This document shows, one piece after another, positions 43,427 through 53,184 of a stretch of 64,000 nt of DNA. Below the pieces are notes generated by a model, which did no database searches, had not been told where the DNA came from, and saw nothing but the letters and a program-made list of their open reading frames with translations. Source of the stretch: Microvenator marinus (GTDB lineage Bacteria; Myxococcota_A; Bradymonadia; Bradymonadales; Bradymonadaceae); NCBI RefSeq assembly GCF_007993755.1, contig NZ_CP042467.1:4922001-4986000 (forward strand). Reading direction: 5' to 3'. Numbering within the stretch: the stretch's first letter is position 1; every line of letters begins with the position of its first letter. The position numbers were made by a program, and so were the translations under genes.

Positions 43427-45168
43427 CAGTTGGATCTCATCTCCAGGATGATGAACTCGACTCGGCGATTGTAGGCTCTGCCTTCGGCCGTGTCATTGTC
43501 GCGAATCGGGCGAGTCAGTCCGAAACCTATGGCTTCGAGCCTGTTCTCGGCGATTCCGTTATCGGTCATGTACTTGAGCACCGATTCTGCACGTCCCTGG
43601 CTGAGTTCAAGGTTCATTTGCTCGCCGCCGCGGTTGTCCGTGTGCCCTTCGATCCTCACTTTGACGATCTGCGGGTTCTCTTTCATGACCTTGATAACAG
43701 CGTCCAGGATCTCGAAACTCTGCTTCTTGATCGAAGTCTTGGCCGTATCGAAATACACTTGTTCGGTGATGATGATTCGGTCGCGCGCAATGTGCACCTT
43801 ATCATTCGGGTTGTCAGGGCAGCCATCATCGTCCATGAAGTCGTTGAACGTCTCTGGCTCATTTGGACAAGTGTCCACGGTGTCTGGGATACCGTCGCCG
43901 TCGTTATCAGGGTCGGGGCAGCCATCTACGTCTTGGAACCCGTCGATATCCTCTGGGTCTTCGGGACACTTATCCATGTCATTGGGGATACCGTCGCCGT
44001 CGATATCGTTGTCAGGACAGCCGTCTGGTCCAACCGGAACGCCGGGTGGGCTCGCGGGGCACTTGTCCATAGCGTCAGGAATTCCGTCGCCGTCGTTGTC
44101 GTAGTCTGGGCAGCCGTCGTCGTCCTCGTGGCCGTCGAAGTCTTCTGCCTGCATTGGGCATTTGTCGTGCACGCCGTAGATGCCGTCTTTATCGTAGTCA
44201 TAGCCCCAGGCTCCGCCCGAGACCCAGTAGCCTCCGATGCCCAAAAATACGCGGAAATCCGGGGTTCCAACGGCTTCTTCGTTCAGTCCAAACCCCATAC
44301 CGCCGGTAAGTGTCCAGTCCTCGTGTAATCGGTAGCGAACGGCCCCTTTGATCTCGGCGGGAACCTCGGTTCCCCGAATGCCTTCGCGGCCTTCAGGTTT
44401 CGACGCAACTCCAATCACACCGTCGATTTCCGCGATGAAATCTAGCGAATCCACAAAGAGCGGGAACTGACCAGCAAGGCCCCACATGATGCCATCACTG
44501 ATGAACGCATCCCTGACCTGTACTCGTTCGTGTCGGTATCTGTAGCCCAAGTTGATGCCTGCTCGGATTCCTCCAATGAGGAACTTATCAGCACTCACAA
44601 CGGCATCCATTCCGAAGGACTGGTCGCCAACAAATCGGTCATCCAGGCCGACGGGGATATACCCTGCTAAAACGAAGGCCAAGCCGACCTGGTCGCTCAT
44701 GATATCGAGGAATTGAGCCTTTGCGTGCAGACGAATATCATTGATGCCGAACGAATCGACCGAGGCATTTCTCGGGTCCGTGCCAATCGGGACAATCGCG
44801 TCAAGTGCGCCATGGGTTTGCCAAAGCGTTACAGGCAAGAGAAGTCCGACCTCAAAATTATCCCAGAGTCCAAGATTGGCCATCAAAGAGAGCGTCATCT
44901 GGCTCTCCATCACGGCGTTGAACTCTTGAGTGGCCGATGGGACTTTAAGCGGGTTGTCGGCGTAGTCGATGTAGAAGCCGAAATCCGGGTCGAGGTGTGG
45001 CGCGGTCTTCGAGCCGTAAACATTCAGGAAATCCGATGGTCCCGTCCCGGGACGGAATTGTTGGAGTTGGAGCTCCGGATAGTCTTGCGCTGAAACAGAT
45101 TGCGCGAACATGGCTGCTGCCATGATGGCCAAGAGTGTAAAAAGCGGTCTCTTCATCGGAATATCCAT
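43426..45168 (-). CDS. OmpA-family protein with Ca-binding repeats
   Basis: 580 residues. Signal peptide (to about SVSAQ), then a beta-rich outer-membrane-like region (about 30-320, transthyretin or porin-like strands), then thrombospondin type 3-like repeats rich in DxDxDG (about 325-450), and a C-terminal OmpA peptidoglycan-binding domain (about 455-575: VYFDTAKTSIKK, VRIEGHTDNRGG, LSQGRAESVLKYM, NRRVEF). It should tie the outer membrane to peptidoglycan. ATG 45168 overlaps the upstream stop (TAATG), which fits translational coupling; ATG 45156 (GGAT upstream) is a fair alternative. Confidence 0.9.
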   Translation of the reverse strand: MDIPMKRPLFTLLAIMAAAMFAQSVSAQDYPELQLQQFRPGTGPSDFLNVYGSKTAPHLDPDFGFYIDYADNPLKVPSATQEFNAVMESQMTLSLMANLGLWDNFEVGLLLPVTLWQTHGALDAIVPIGTDPRNASVDSFGINDIRLHAKAQFLDIMSDQVGLAFVLAGYIPVGLDDRFVGDQSFGMDAVVSADKFLIGGIRAGINLGYRYRHERVQVRDAFISDGIMWGLAGQFPLFVDSLDFIAEIDGVIGVASKPEGREGIRGTEVPAEIKGAVRYRLHEDWTLTGGMGFGLNEEAVGTPDFRVFLGIGGYWVSGGAWGYDYDKDGIYGVHDKCPMQAEDFDGHEDDDGCPDYDNDGDGIPDAMDKCPASPPGVPVGPDGCPDNDIDGDGIPNDMDKCPEDPEDIDGFQDVDGCPDPDNDGDGIPDTVDTCPNEPETFNDFMDDDGCPDNPNDKVHIARDRIIITEQVYFDTAKTSIKKQSFEILDAVIKVMKENPQIVKVRIEGHTDNRGGEQMNLELSQGRAESVLKYMTDNGIAENRLEAIGFGLTRPIRDNDTAEGRAYNRRVEFIILEMRSN

Positions 45169-48100
45169 TAAGTTGTGAGTGCCTGAAGTGCTCTTCTTAC
45201 TTCATCCACCTTGTCCGTGGCAACGTCCGCAGATTCTGCGATGGCGATAGCTTGGGTCAGAAGAACCCGTGCCGCGTCTGTTTCGCCGATTTCGTGATGT
45301 AAAAGGCCGCTTTCACGAAGAACTCGAAAGCGCTCATTGGGGTCAAGGAGCAAGTCTGCGTAGGCTTCGAGGTCTTGGGCGAGGTCGCGCTTGGCGCCAA
45401 GCTTGCGATTGATCTCGATACGCCGCTCGAGTGCTTCAACATGGTCTGGCCAAAGTCGGTGTACGAGCTTCCAAAGGTGCCGTGCTTCGTCCAAACTCTC
45501 GAGCTCGGCTTCAACCACATGGGCCAAATCCGAGACGATTTGACTCGCTGGAATCCTGAGCGGGGTCGGGATGGACTCGGCCTCAAGCGTAGTTAGTGCC
45601 GGGACGTCCAAATCTTTACGTCCGGTCAAGAGGCTCAGCTCGAGAAGCAGGCTCTCTGTGTATCCTTTCCAATCGCCGAGCTTCACCTGCGCACTCTTGA
45701 GCATATTGAGCGCGCCAGAGTCGCCCGGTGCGGCTTCGAGAACACTTCTCAAGTGTTGAATGGCTTGTCTTGGCTTTCCGAGATGATCGCTGAGGATTTT
45801 GGCGAGCTCACGCTCGGTTTCGACGGAATCCAAGCCGCCAGACGAGACCGCGAGTACGGTCCGCAGGTGTTCTGCAGCGGCTTCCCAGTCTTCGAGCTCC
45901 CTTGCGATTTCAGCGAGGAGTCGATGCGCGGCTTCGTGCCTGGGCTCTTTTTCGAGAATGCGGTTGAGCCAGGTGCCGGCCCGATCTCTGTCCCCAAAAG
46001 TTTCCCAGATCAGTTGAGCCAAAAGGAGCCGATAGACGGTGTCCATCTCTTCCGATTCAGCGCGCGCGAGCCTCTCTTCAAGGATTTTGATTCGGCCTTC
46101 GGCATGCCCGGTTTCTTCATAAATAGCCTCGAGCGCATTCATGATGCCCGGCTGTGCCCCAACACCCTCAGGGTCGGATTCCCGCACAAATTCGAGATGA
46201 GCGAGGGCTGGCTTAGACTCTTCGAGGTCGTAGTAGTAGAGCTCACCCAGCTCCTTGGAGTGGCGAACGATTTCATCCGCGTCCAACAGGACGCGTCCTT
46301 CTTTTGCGGCAGTTACCAGGGCTTCTAGCGCCCCAGCGAGTTCGCTCGGATCGTCGCTTGCGCGAGCGTCATTGACCTTTTGGACAAAGTCTTGAGGTTT
46401 GGGGGCGCTGAGCCCCTTAGGAACAAGGCTCTTCGCACTCAACGACTCGAGTGGCGGAATCGAGTGCGGCTTCTTAATCGTTTGTTCGAACTCGCGCCTA
46501 AACTCGTGCACATTCGCTGGCTCTTTGGCCTCTTCTGGCGAAGTAACTTCTTCAAAAGGGTTTCCAAGAAGTTCGTCGAGTCTCTCATCGACTTTTCCGC
46601 TTCGAGCCAATCCTGATGCGCGCTCCGAGGCAACCCGAGCCTGCTCTTGGTCACCGCGAAGGGTCGCGAGCTCGGCCAGTCGAATCAGTGCGTCGCGCTG
46701 TAGCTCGTGGTCCGGGCTGACCTCTGCGAGTCTCGAGACGATACGTTCGAGAAGTCTCGAAGCCGGTCCTTGGCCCACCGGTGAGGGGGCGTGGTAGTCC
46801 TTGGAGACGATGACCTCAAGCGCATCTCTCGCGCCGTAGAGGGCCTCGAGCTGCGTAGGCCGGACCTGCAGTGCTTCCATATAGTAGCGGGTCGCTGCAG
46901 GCGCGTCCGCGAGCCCGAAGAGAGATGTTCGGCCCAGCGAGACCAATACTTCCCACCTCGCATCTCTTTCTTCGATCTGAGGCAGCTTTCGCGCGAGGAC
47001 ATCTCGAAGTCTTCCAAAGAGTTGGCTTCTTTCGAGAAGTTGAGTCAAATGGTCGAGCGCGCGCGGGTGGCCAAGGTCGAGTGCCCGTTCAAGGGCTGAT
47101 GCTGCATCTTCGATCATGCCTAGATGCTTGAATACGTCGGCAGTTTTGAGCGCAAGTTCCGCTTTGTCGGCCTTTGAGTCGCGTTGATTTTCAAGAAATC
47201 TGAAGAGTTCTAGAAGCTGTTCTGGCGAGCCCGAGAGCTTGTAGTGTTCTTCGAGCTTGGTGGCGGCCACGGGATCAGCCGGGGCGAGTTCGAGGACTCG
47301 CCTCAAATGAGAGGCCGCCGAATCATCCCTTTGTCTGAGGGTGAAGATCTCCGCCAATTTGTGGTGGATTTCGATCTCCTCTTCTTTGCTCGACTTGCGC
47401 TCGAGAATCTCCAGAGCCCCCACGAGGTAGGTGACGGCTTCGTCGAGTCGGTCATGCGTGGCGCAGAGGTCGGCAACCCATCTCAGAAGGTCAGCGCGTT
47501 CAGCGTCGGGGCGCTCGTCGGATAGTTCGAGTGCACGGCGTGCGCTAAGCAAGGCCTGTTGTGGGTCCTGAACGTGTTCGAGCCAAATCTTCGCGGCCTT
47601 TTCGTGGAGTTGCGAGGCCCTCGAGTTTTGCTGACGAACCTGGGCGGATCTCGCTGCGGAGCCAAATGCCTTCAAGGCTCTCAAGGGCTCAAGGCTTAGC
47701 AAATACGACTCGCCGAGCGTGTAAAGAGCGTCCAATTGGGTCGGGTCGAGCCTCAATACACGTTCGAGATACACGCGTGCTTCGGCGAGTTCTCCCTGCC
47801 GATTCATGAGGTGTTGAGCGAGTTCTAGATAGGTCTGTGTCAACTTCTCGCGGTCAGTATAAACGCCGGTTAGTCGCTTTAGGACGTCTTCTACCCCGGC
47901 GCTCTCGGACTCGTTTTCGTAGATTCGTTTGAGCTGTTCGAGCACGATTTGATTTCGAGGGGACACCCGGAGAATCTCGCGCAGAATCGCCGCCGCCTCT
48001 TTGGGAGATTGGCTCTCAAGTAATTCGGCCAACGAGAGCTGGCAAAGGATCCAATCGAGCGTCTCGCCGCGTTGATGCAGGAGCTCGGCAATTCTCTTCA

Positions 48101-49169
48101 ATGATGCGATGGACCGTGCATTATCCGAGCGAACTCTCGCGGCGCGCATGCGTGCGACTGCGGCGTTCAAATCATCGGGATCTTCCCGTTCGAGCTCGTC
48201 ACAGATTGCATCGAGATGCGCGAGGTTCGAGACGCTTGGGTCGGCGAGCAAAAGGTCGAAGAGTCGAGCGATGAGTTCTGGATGGTTGCCGTAGATGTCT
48301 CGATAGCCAAAGAACTGGTCGAGGGCCTGCGGCAGTTGACGGTCAAAGATCGCCTGGTCACCGTGCGAGAAGAGGTCTTTGGCCTCGTATGCCGCTAGCG
48401 CGCGCCCGCCTTCCGTGGTGGCCACCAAAGGCGTTCTGAACGAGGCCTTTTGAGTCTCCCAGTTCTCAGGGGAGAGCGCGCGTAATGTCAAGCGGCCAGG
48501 GCGAATATGAGCTTGGTCAAGCGTGATATTCGAAAGATTTGGAAGCTTCCACCCGACGTGCGGAAAGAGGTGGAGCAAGAGCAGTTTTAGAGGTCTAACC
48601 CGCAGGATGTCTCCGGCGATTCCAATCGAGAACGAGTCTCCGCGCCCAGGGGGGCGAAGCGCCGGAGTCGATAGTATTCGGGTCATGAGCTCAGCGACCA
48701 GAATCCGTGCGGGGAAAGGGAGTGTTCCGTAGGCCCGATAATCGTATATCGAGACGTGTACTTCGTCCGCGCGGGAGGGCTCAGGAGGGATCAGTGCGAC
48801 TCGGAAACTTATGAATGCGCTTGCACCGAGGGACTTTACGCGGGCGGATACATGGATCGCTCCATCTAGGAAATGCACATCGATGGCATCGAAGCCGTGG
48901 ACTTCTTTAGCGGCTCTCGAGACGAGATCCGCGAGTCCGACTTCCGAAGTGGAGATCTCGATTTCTCGCACCAAGCACCGGGTATTTCGGAAGCGATGAA
49001 GTCCTGAGCGCGCGTCGAATGGGAAGGCGAGGTCTGGAATCTCCATTCGGAGGTGGTCGAGTTCAATCCAGTCGCTGAGCCTTTCATTCTTTGCCCAGAG
49101 GTATCCCCTCCCGAAAAGAAAATCGAGGTTGAGGCCAAGTGGGTTGTTTTGAGTCGATTCCGCGTCCAT
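45168..49169 (-). CDS. Very large TPR-repeat protein
   Basis: About 1333 residues. The first 270 residues form a mixed domain without recognised motifs. The rest consists of many tetratricopeptide-like helical repeats (for example LDQLDALYTLGESYLLSLEPLRALKAFG-type and AAEHLRTVLAVSSGGLDSVETE). No signal peptide or membrane helix is evident, so it may be cytoplasmic. The start is uncertain: the frame runs to 49235, but ATG 49169 gives a cleaner N-terminus; neither has a strong Shine-Dalgarno. It is the first gene of the operon with the OmpA and propeller genes, suggesting a role in assembling envelope proteins. Confidence 0.85.
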   Translation of the reverse strand: MDAESTQNNPLGLNLDFLFGRGYLWAKNERLSDWIELDHLRMEIPDLAFPFDARSGLHRFRNTRCLVREIEISTSEVGLADLVSRAAKEVHGFDAIDVHFLDGAIHVSARVKSLGASAFISFRVALIPPEPSRADEVHVSIYDYRAYGTLPFPARILVAELMTRILSTPALRPPGRGDSFSIGIAGDILRVRPLKLLLLHLFPHVGWKLPNLSNITLDQAHIRPGRLTLRALSPENWETQKASFRTPLVATTEGGRALAAYEAKDLFSHGDQAIFDRQLPQALDQFFGYRDIYGNHPELIARLFDLLLADPSVSNLAHLDAICDELEREDPDDLNAAVARMRAARVRSDNARSIASLKRIAELLHQRGETLDWILCQLSLAELLESQSPKEAAAILREILRVSPRNQIVLEQLKRIYENESESAGVEDVLKRLTGVYTDREKLTQTYLELAQHLMNRQGELAEARVYLERVLRLDPTQLDALYTLGESYLLSLEPLRALKAFGSAARSAQVRQQNSRASQLHEKAAKIWLEHVQDPQQALLSARRALELSDERPDAERADLLRWVADLCATHDRLDEAVTYLVGALEILERKSSKEEEIEIHHKLAEIFTLRQRDDSAASHLRRVLELAPADPVAATKLEEHYKLSGSPEQLLELFRFLENQRDSKADKAELALKTADVFKHLGMIEDAASALERALDLGHPRALDHLTQLLERSQLFGRLRDVLARKLPQIEERDARWEVLVSLGRTSLFGLADAPAATRYYMEALQVRPTQLEALYGARDALEVIVSKDYHAPSPVGQGPASRLLERIVSRLAEVSPDHELQRDALIRLAELATLRGDQEQARVASERASGLARSGKVDERLDELLGNPFEEVTSPEEAKEPANVHEFRREFEQTIKKPHSIPPLESLSAKSLVPKGLSAPKPQDFVQKVNDARASDDPSELAGALEALVTAAKEGRVLLDADEIVRHSKELGELYYYDLEESKPALAHLEFVRESDPEGVGAQPGIMNALEAIYEETGHAEGRIKILEERLARAESEEMDTVYRLLLAQLIWETFGDRDRAGTWLNRILEKEPRHEAAHRLLAEIARELEDWEAAAEHLRTVLAVSSGGLDSVETERELAKILSDHLGKPRQAIQHLRSVLEAAPGDSGALNMLKSAQVKLGDWKGYTESLLLELSLLTGRKDLDVPALTTLEAESIPTPLRIPASQIVSDLAHVVEAELESLDEARHLWKLVHRLWPDHVEALERRIEINRKLGAKRDLAQDLEAYADLLLDPNERFRVLRESGLLHHEIGETDAARVLLTQAIAIAESADVATDKVDEVRRALQALTT

Positions 49170-49216
49170 GCTCGGCTTTGTACGAGAGTCAAAGGGTATT
49201 GTCCCCTTGAAAACAC

Positions 49217-49282
49217 ATTGTGGCAATTTCCACAATTGCTGTGGTTTATCACAGAGAGGGCCTTGACGTAATTTAAGTCAAG
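49217..49282. promoter_or_regulatory. Inverted-repeat cluster between divergent genes
   Basis: Three inverted repeats lie in the 175-base divergent region. ATTGTGG/CCACAAT (49217-49236) contains TGTGG-N6-CCACA, the spacing of CRP/FNR-family sites. CTGTG/CACAG (49239-49254) follows 20 bases further (two helical turns). CTTGAC/GTCAAG (49262-49282) overlaps TTGACG, a possible -35 box with TAGTGT 16 bases on for the kinase at 49345. The cluster is a plausible operator; no regulator is identified. Confidence 0.4.
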
Positions 49283-49344
49283 AGTAGTGTTCGAGACGAT
49301 GGTATGCGCCTAGTCGGTGGCATGCCTAGGTTCCCGTAACTTGG

Positions 49345-51396
49345 TTGGAATTGGAATATTTGGCACCACAGTTGGCGGGAGCGGCAGCCTTGCAATTTTC
49401 GGTGGCTCTGGTCCTCTTCAACCTCTATCTGCGTGAGCATTCCGAGTATCTAAAGTGGTGGTCCATCTCTTATTCGTTGAGTGCATTGCGTCACATTCTG
49501 GGGGTGCTCTTTATTTACACCGGTGCCGAGTTTACCAATGTTGGAATGCACTTGACGCTGATTTTCGCCGGCGTGTTCCTTCTACACGGCACGGCCTTGC
49601 TCGCCGGCGCTCAGAATCTTAAATGGTGGTTTTCACTTGGTTTGCTCGTGTCCGGATGGATGCTAGTCGGATCGAACCTCGAATGGTCATTCCTAACCGT
49701 GACCATGCCAGTTTTCCTCTTCCGAGGATTTACAGATCTCTTGGCGGGCATTGTGCTCTTAAGGAGCGTAAAGGCGCGGGGCCTTGGCAAATGGGTGGCG
49801 TCGGCGAGTTTTATTCTCTGGGGTTTTCACCGATTCAACTATCCCTTCTTGCGGCCTTTGGACTGGTTCGCACCGTGGGGCTTTGCGCTGGCTTCGGTGC
49901 TTGGCGTGGTGACGGGGCTTGGACTTTTGGTCCTGCACTACGACCGTGCAAAGGCGGAAGGCGAGGCGAGTGAGGCCTCGTTCCGAGACATGTTTGAAAA
50001 CGCGTTGGACGGGTACATTCGAAACGACCGTCAAGGTGTGATCCTTGCTGCAAATCCAGCGCTTGTTGCCATGCTCGGGTATTCGAGTGAAGCCGAACTG
50101 CTAGCGAAGAACCTTCGCGATGATATCTGGGAGTCCCCTCAAGATTGGGCGTACATCCGAGACGTAGACGGCGTAGTTGATGGCCTCGAAGCAAAGTGGC
50201 GAAAGCGAGATGGCCGCCTTATTCACGTTGTGATTCGGGTTCGGCAGGTGGTCAGAGATCATGTCGAATACTTTGAGGGGTCGGTCCGGGACTTGACCGA
50301 GAATCGGATGTTGGAGGAGCAGCTCGAGCTCGGCCGAAGGCTAGAGGCTGTGGGCAGATTGGCAGGAGGCGTTGCGCACGACTTCAACAATATTCTGACG
50401 GCAGTTTTGTCCGGCGTGGATATGATGGAACACGAGCTCGCACAGGGCCGAGACCCTACCGAGGACTTGGAGGCCATTCGCGTGGCGGCGATGCGCGCTG
50501 CGGAGCTTTCGAATCAGCTCTTGGCGTTCAGCCGTGCGGACGGCGGAAAGGTTGTCCCCGTTCAGGTCAGTGCCACTCTGCGGACGCTGGAGTTGATGTT
50601 GACGCGTATCCTTCCGCGAGATGTGGAGCTCAACATCACCATTGCCTCCGAAGATTGGGTGATGGCGCAAGGTGGGGCGTTGGAAAGAGTGTTGCTCAAT
50701 CTGGCGGTCAACGCTCAGGATGCGATGCCTGGGGGTGGTCGGCTCGAGATTTCAGTGGGGCCTCATTCCGACGGGGTGATTTGCCTCAAGGTCTCAGATA
50801 CCGGCGAGGGGATCGATGCTGGTTTGTTGAACTCGATTTTCGAGCCTTATTTCACGACAAAAGGCGATGAAGGTACGGGCCTCGGCCTCTTCAATGTTTA
50901 TCGCATCATCGACTCAATGGGCGGTGAAATTCGCGTTGAAAGTTCCAAGGATGCCGGCACCACATTTGAAATGCTTTTGCCCACCTGTATTCCTCCGGAT
51001 GATGACGGTAAATTGCCTGAGGTTGAGGTTGATGGGGAGAGTCGATGCGTGATGGTGGTTGAGGACAAGGAAATCGTGCGGCGAAGTCTTGTGGCCACGC
51101 TCAAGAGCGCCAATTTCCAGGTGGTGGCCGCATCGAGCGCCGAAGAGGCCAAAGCTATTCTGGAGGAAGGGCGCGAGATTGACTTGCTCATCAGCGATAT
51201 CATGATGGAAGGCGCATCAGGTGTGGAGTTGGTGGAGGAATTGCGGGACGTGCGACCTGAGATTCCTTATCTTCTGATTTCTGGTTTCGTCTCCGACGAG
51301 TTGAGGCGGCGAATCTTGGATAGTCAGAACTTTCTGTCCAAGCCCTTTGGTGCGCGCACGCTTCTCGAGCGCGTGGGTCTACTCTTGGGCGAGTAG
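49345..51396 (+). CDS. Hybrid histidine kinase with membrane sensor, PAS and receiver
   Basis: 683 residues. Seven membrane helices (about 5-200) are followed by a PAS domain (about 210-325), a HisKA domain (phospho-His in GGVAHDFNNILTAV), an HATPase domain (NLAVNAQDAMPGG, DTGEGI, GTGLGLFNVY) and a C-terminal receiver (about 565-680, Asp in LLISDIMM, Lys in LSKPF). The TTG start at 49345 is the best in-frame start near the membrane region; no ATG is close. A single-receiver regulator and a second kinase follow, suggesting a multistep phosphorelay. Confidence 0.88.
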   Translation: MELEYLAPQLAGAAALQFSVALVLFNLYLREHSEYLKWWSISYSLSALRHILGVLFIYTGAEFTNVGMHLTLIFAGVFLLHGTALLAGAQNLKWWFSLGLLVSGWMLVGSNLEWSFLTVTMPVFLFRGFTDLLAGIVLLRSVKARGLGKWVASASFILWGFHRFNYPFLRPLDWFAPWGFALASVLGVVTGLGLLVLHYDRAKAEGEASEASFRDMFENALDGYIRNDRQGVILAANPALVAMLGYSSEAELLAKNLRDDIWESPQDWAYIRDVDGVVDGLEAKWRKRDGRLIHVVIRVRQVVRDHVEYFEGSVRDLTENRMLEEQLELGRRLEAVGRLAGGVAHDFNNILTAVLSGVDMMEHELAQGRDPTEDLEAIRVAAMRAAELSNQLLAFSRADGGKVVPVQVSATLRTLELMLTRILPRDVELNITIASEDWVMAQGGALERVLLNLAVNAQDAMPGGGRLEISVGPHSDGVICLKVSDTGEGIDAGLLNSIFEPYFTTKGDEGTGLGLFNVYRIIDSMGGEIRVESSKDAGTTFEMLLPTCIPPDDDGKLPEVEVDGESRCVMVVEDKEIVRRSLVATLKSANFQVVAASSAEEAKAILEEGREIDLLISDIMMEGASGVELVEELRDVRPEIPYLLISGFVSDELRRRILDSQNFLSKPFGARTLLERVGLLLGE

Positions 51397-51398
51397 AT

Positions 51399-51427
51399 TT
51401 GCCGCGTCCTATCGCCTCTGGTATTCT
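51399..51427 (+). promoter_or_regulatory. Candidate promoter for the response regulator operon
   Basis: TTGCCG (51399-51404) and TATTCT (51422-51427) are 17 bases apart, directly after the hybrid kinase stop and 46 bases before ATG 51473, which has a perfect GGAGG at 51461-51465. Confidence 0.45.
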
Positions 51428-51472
51428 TGCATCAAGTAATCTTGTGAAAAGCCAACTTCCGGAGGTCGACCG

Positions 51473-51850
51473 ATGAAAAAGATTTTGGTCGTGGAAGATG
51501 ATCCCATCAATGCCACGATGGTTTTCGATTATCTAACATCGCAAGGGTTTGATGTTGCGCTGGTGATGAACGGCCACGATGCCGTGGATAAGTACACGCA
51601 ACTCGAGCCTGACCTCATGCTTTTGGATATTCTCTTGCCTCAAAAGAACGGCTTCAATGTCTGCATGGAGATTCGCCGACTTAACGAAAAGGTCTGCCCG
51701 ATTATCATGATGAGTGCTGTTCATAATGATGAGCAAACGCAGGCGTTCGTGCGAAATGACCTCGAGGTCGTGGCGTTTATCTCCAAGCCCTTCAAGCTCA
51801 AGGAGTTGTTGACGCTGGTGGAAGAAGCTCTTTTGAGTGACGCAGCTTGA
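51473..51850 (+). CDS. Single-domain response regulator
   Basis: 125 residues, only a CheY-like receiver: VVEDDPINA acidic pocket, phospho-acceptor Asp in LMLLDILLPQ, Thr/Ser switch in IIMMSAVHND and Lys in ISKPFK. It has no output domain, so it probably relays phosphate or binds a partner. Its end overlaps the next kinase gene by four bases (TTGA), a sign of translational coupling and of a cognate pair. Confidence 0.92.
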   Translation: MKKILVVEDDPINATMVFDYLTSQGFDVALVMNGHDAVDKYTQLEPDLMLLDILLPQKNGFNVCMEIRRLNEKVCPIIMMSAVHNDEQTQAFVRNDLEVVAFISKPFKLKELLTLVEEALLSDAA

Positions 51851-53184
51851 GTTGGCTTGGCAAGCAGATCGAGGAACTCAACACGCCTTACTACCGTGAG
51901 AAGTTGGCATGGGGCGTGCCGTCCGGCTATATCCTGACGATTGGGCTCGCTGTTTTGGCGCTTCTTTTTGGCCATGTGGGGCTCTTGGAAAACGTCTGGA
52001 GCATGGTCCTCATATTGGCCCCGATTAAGCTCTTTACGAACACGTTGATGTGGTGGTCATTGCGCAAAGACCGGTTTGTCTTGAGCGTGGCCGTGCTCAA
52101 CCAGACCGCCGACGTCGGGCTGATTACGGGCATGATTTACTTTACGGGCGGTCCGACATCCCCCGTGATTTCGGTGTACTATGTGGTCCTCGCGCTGATC
52201 GCGATGTTGACCAATGTGGGGGCTACCATTTTGACGGGAGCCTTGATGCTTGTGGCATACTCCACAATGCTAGTGCTCATCCATTCTGGCGTTCTGAAGT
52301 TCTACCCAACGTTTTTGCAGACCGTGTACGAAGAAGGGGAGTTCACCTGGTTCTTCGTGGTGATCGATATCCTAAAGGTCGGCTTCTTGCTGGCGATCAT
52401 GGTGGTCGCATCGAGCGCGATTTTGAAGAAGGTCCAGGAACAGCAAGAGGCTTTGCAACTCAAGAACCGAGAGCTCGAAGAGGCGAATCAACTCAAGAGC
52501 CAGTTTGTCGCAAATATCACCCACGAACTACGCACCCCGATCCACGGAGTCTTGGGGCTGACGGAGATGCTCGACGACGAGATATACGGTTCAGTGAATC
52601 AGCGTCAGAAGAAGGCGTTAGACGGCATCAAGACAAGCGCTGAGGGGCTTTTGCATATGGTGGACGACCTCCTGAGTCTTGAGCGTGTGAACTCGGGGCA
52701 TCTTTCGATGCGCATTTCCGTCGTACCACTTCAAAAGCTGATCGAAGAACTTATGGCTTTTGGTCTCGGTATTCGTGGCAAACGCGATATCTCTATTGAG
52801 GCGCATTGCCCGCCTTCGCTTGTGCTGATGGCGACCGATAAGTCGCTGCTTCATCATATCCTGACCAATCTCCTCGCGAATGCCCTGAAGTTTACGCCGG
52901 ACGGGGGCAGAGTCGTGATTCGGGTGGAGCGAGAGGGGACTTTCGCAAAGATTTCCGTCAGCGATACTGGGATTGGGATTCCCGAGGAAAAGATACACAC
53001 GATTTGGGAGCCGTTCAGGCAGATCGACGGTACAGCGTCTCGTTCTTACGGCGGTGCGGGGCTCGGTCTAGCCGTTGTTGCGCGCCTCGCAAAACTTCTG
53101 AAGGCCGATGTCTCGGTGGCGAGCAAAGTCGGAGTGGGAACGACCTTCTGTGTGACCCTCGATGGTTGCACGGTGTCCGACTAG
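51847..53184 (+). CDS. Membrane histidine kinase
   Basis: 445 residues. Five or six membrane helices (about 20-195) and a coiled coil lead to HisKA (phospho-His in FVANITHELRTPIHGVL) and HATPase (NLLANALKFTPDGG, DTGIGIP, SYGGAGLGLAV). The TTG start overlaps the receiver gene stop. No extracellular sensor domain is visible, so it probably senses a membrane cue. Its last four bases overlap the convergent DUF805-SRPBCC gene. Confidence 0.92.
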   Translation: MSWLGKQIEELNTPYYREKLAWGVPSGYILTIGLAVLALLFGHVGLLENVWSMVLILAPIKLFTNTLMWWSLRKDRFVLSVAVLNQTADVGLITGMIYFTGGPTSPVISVYYVVLALIAMLTNVGATILTGALMLVAYSTMLVLIHSGVLKFYPTFLQTVYEEGEFTWFFVVIDILKVGFLLAIMVVASSAILKKVQEQQEALQLKNRELEEANQLKSQFVANITHELRTPIHGVLGLTEMLDDEIYGSVNQRQKKALDGIKTSAEGLLHMVDDLLSLERVNSGHLSMRISVVPLQKLIEELMAFGLGIRGKRDISIEAHCPPSLVLMATDKSLLHHILTNLLANALKFTPDGGRVVIRVEREGTFAKISVSDTGIGIPEEKIHTIWEPFRQIDGTASRSYGGAGLGLAVVARLAKLLKADVSVASKVGVGTTFCVTLDGCTVSD

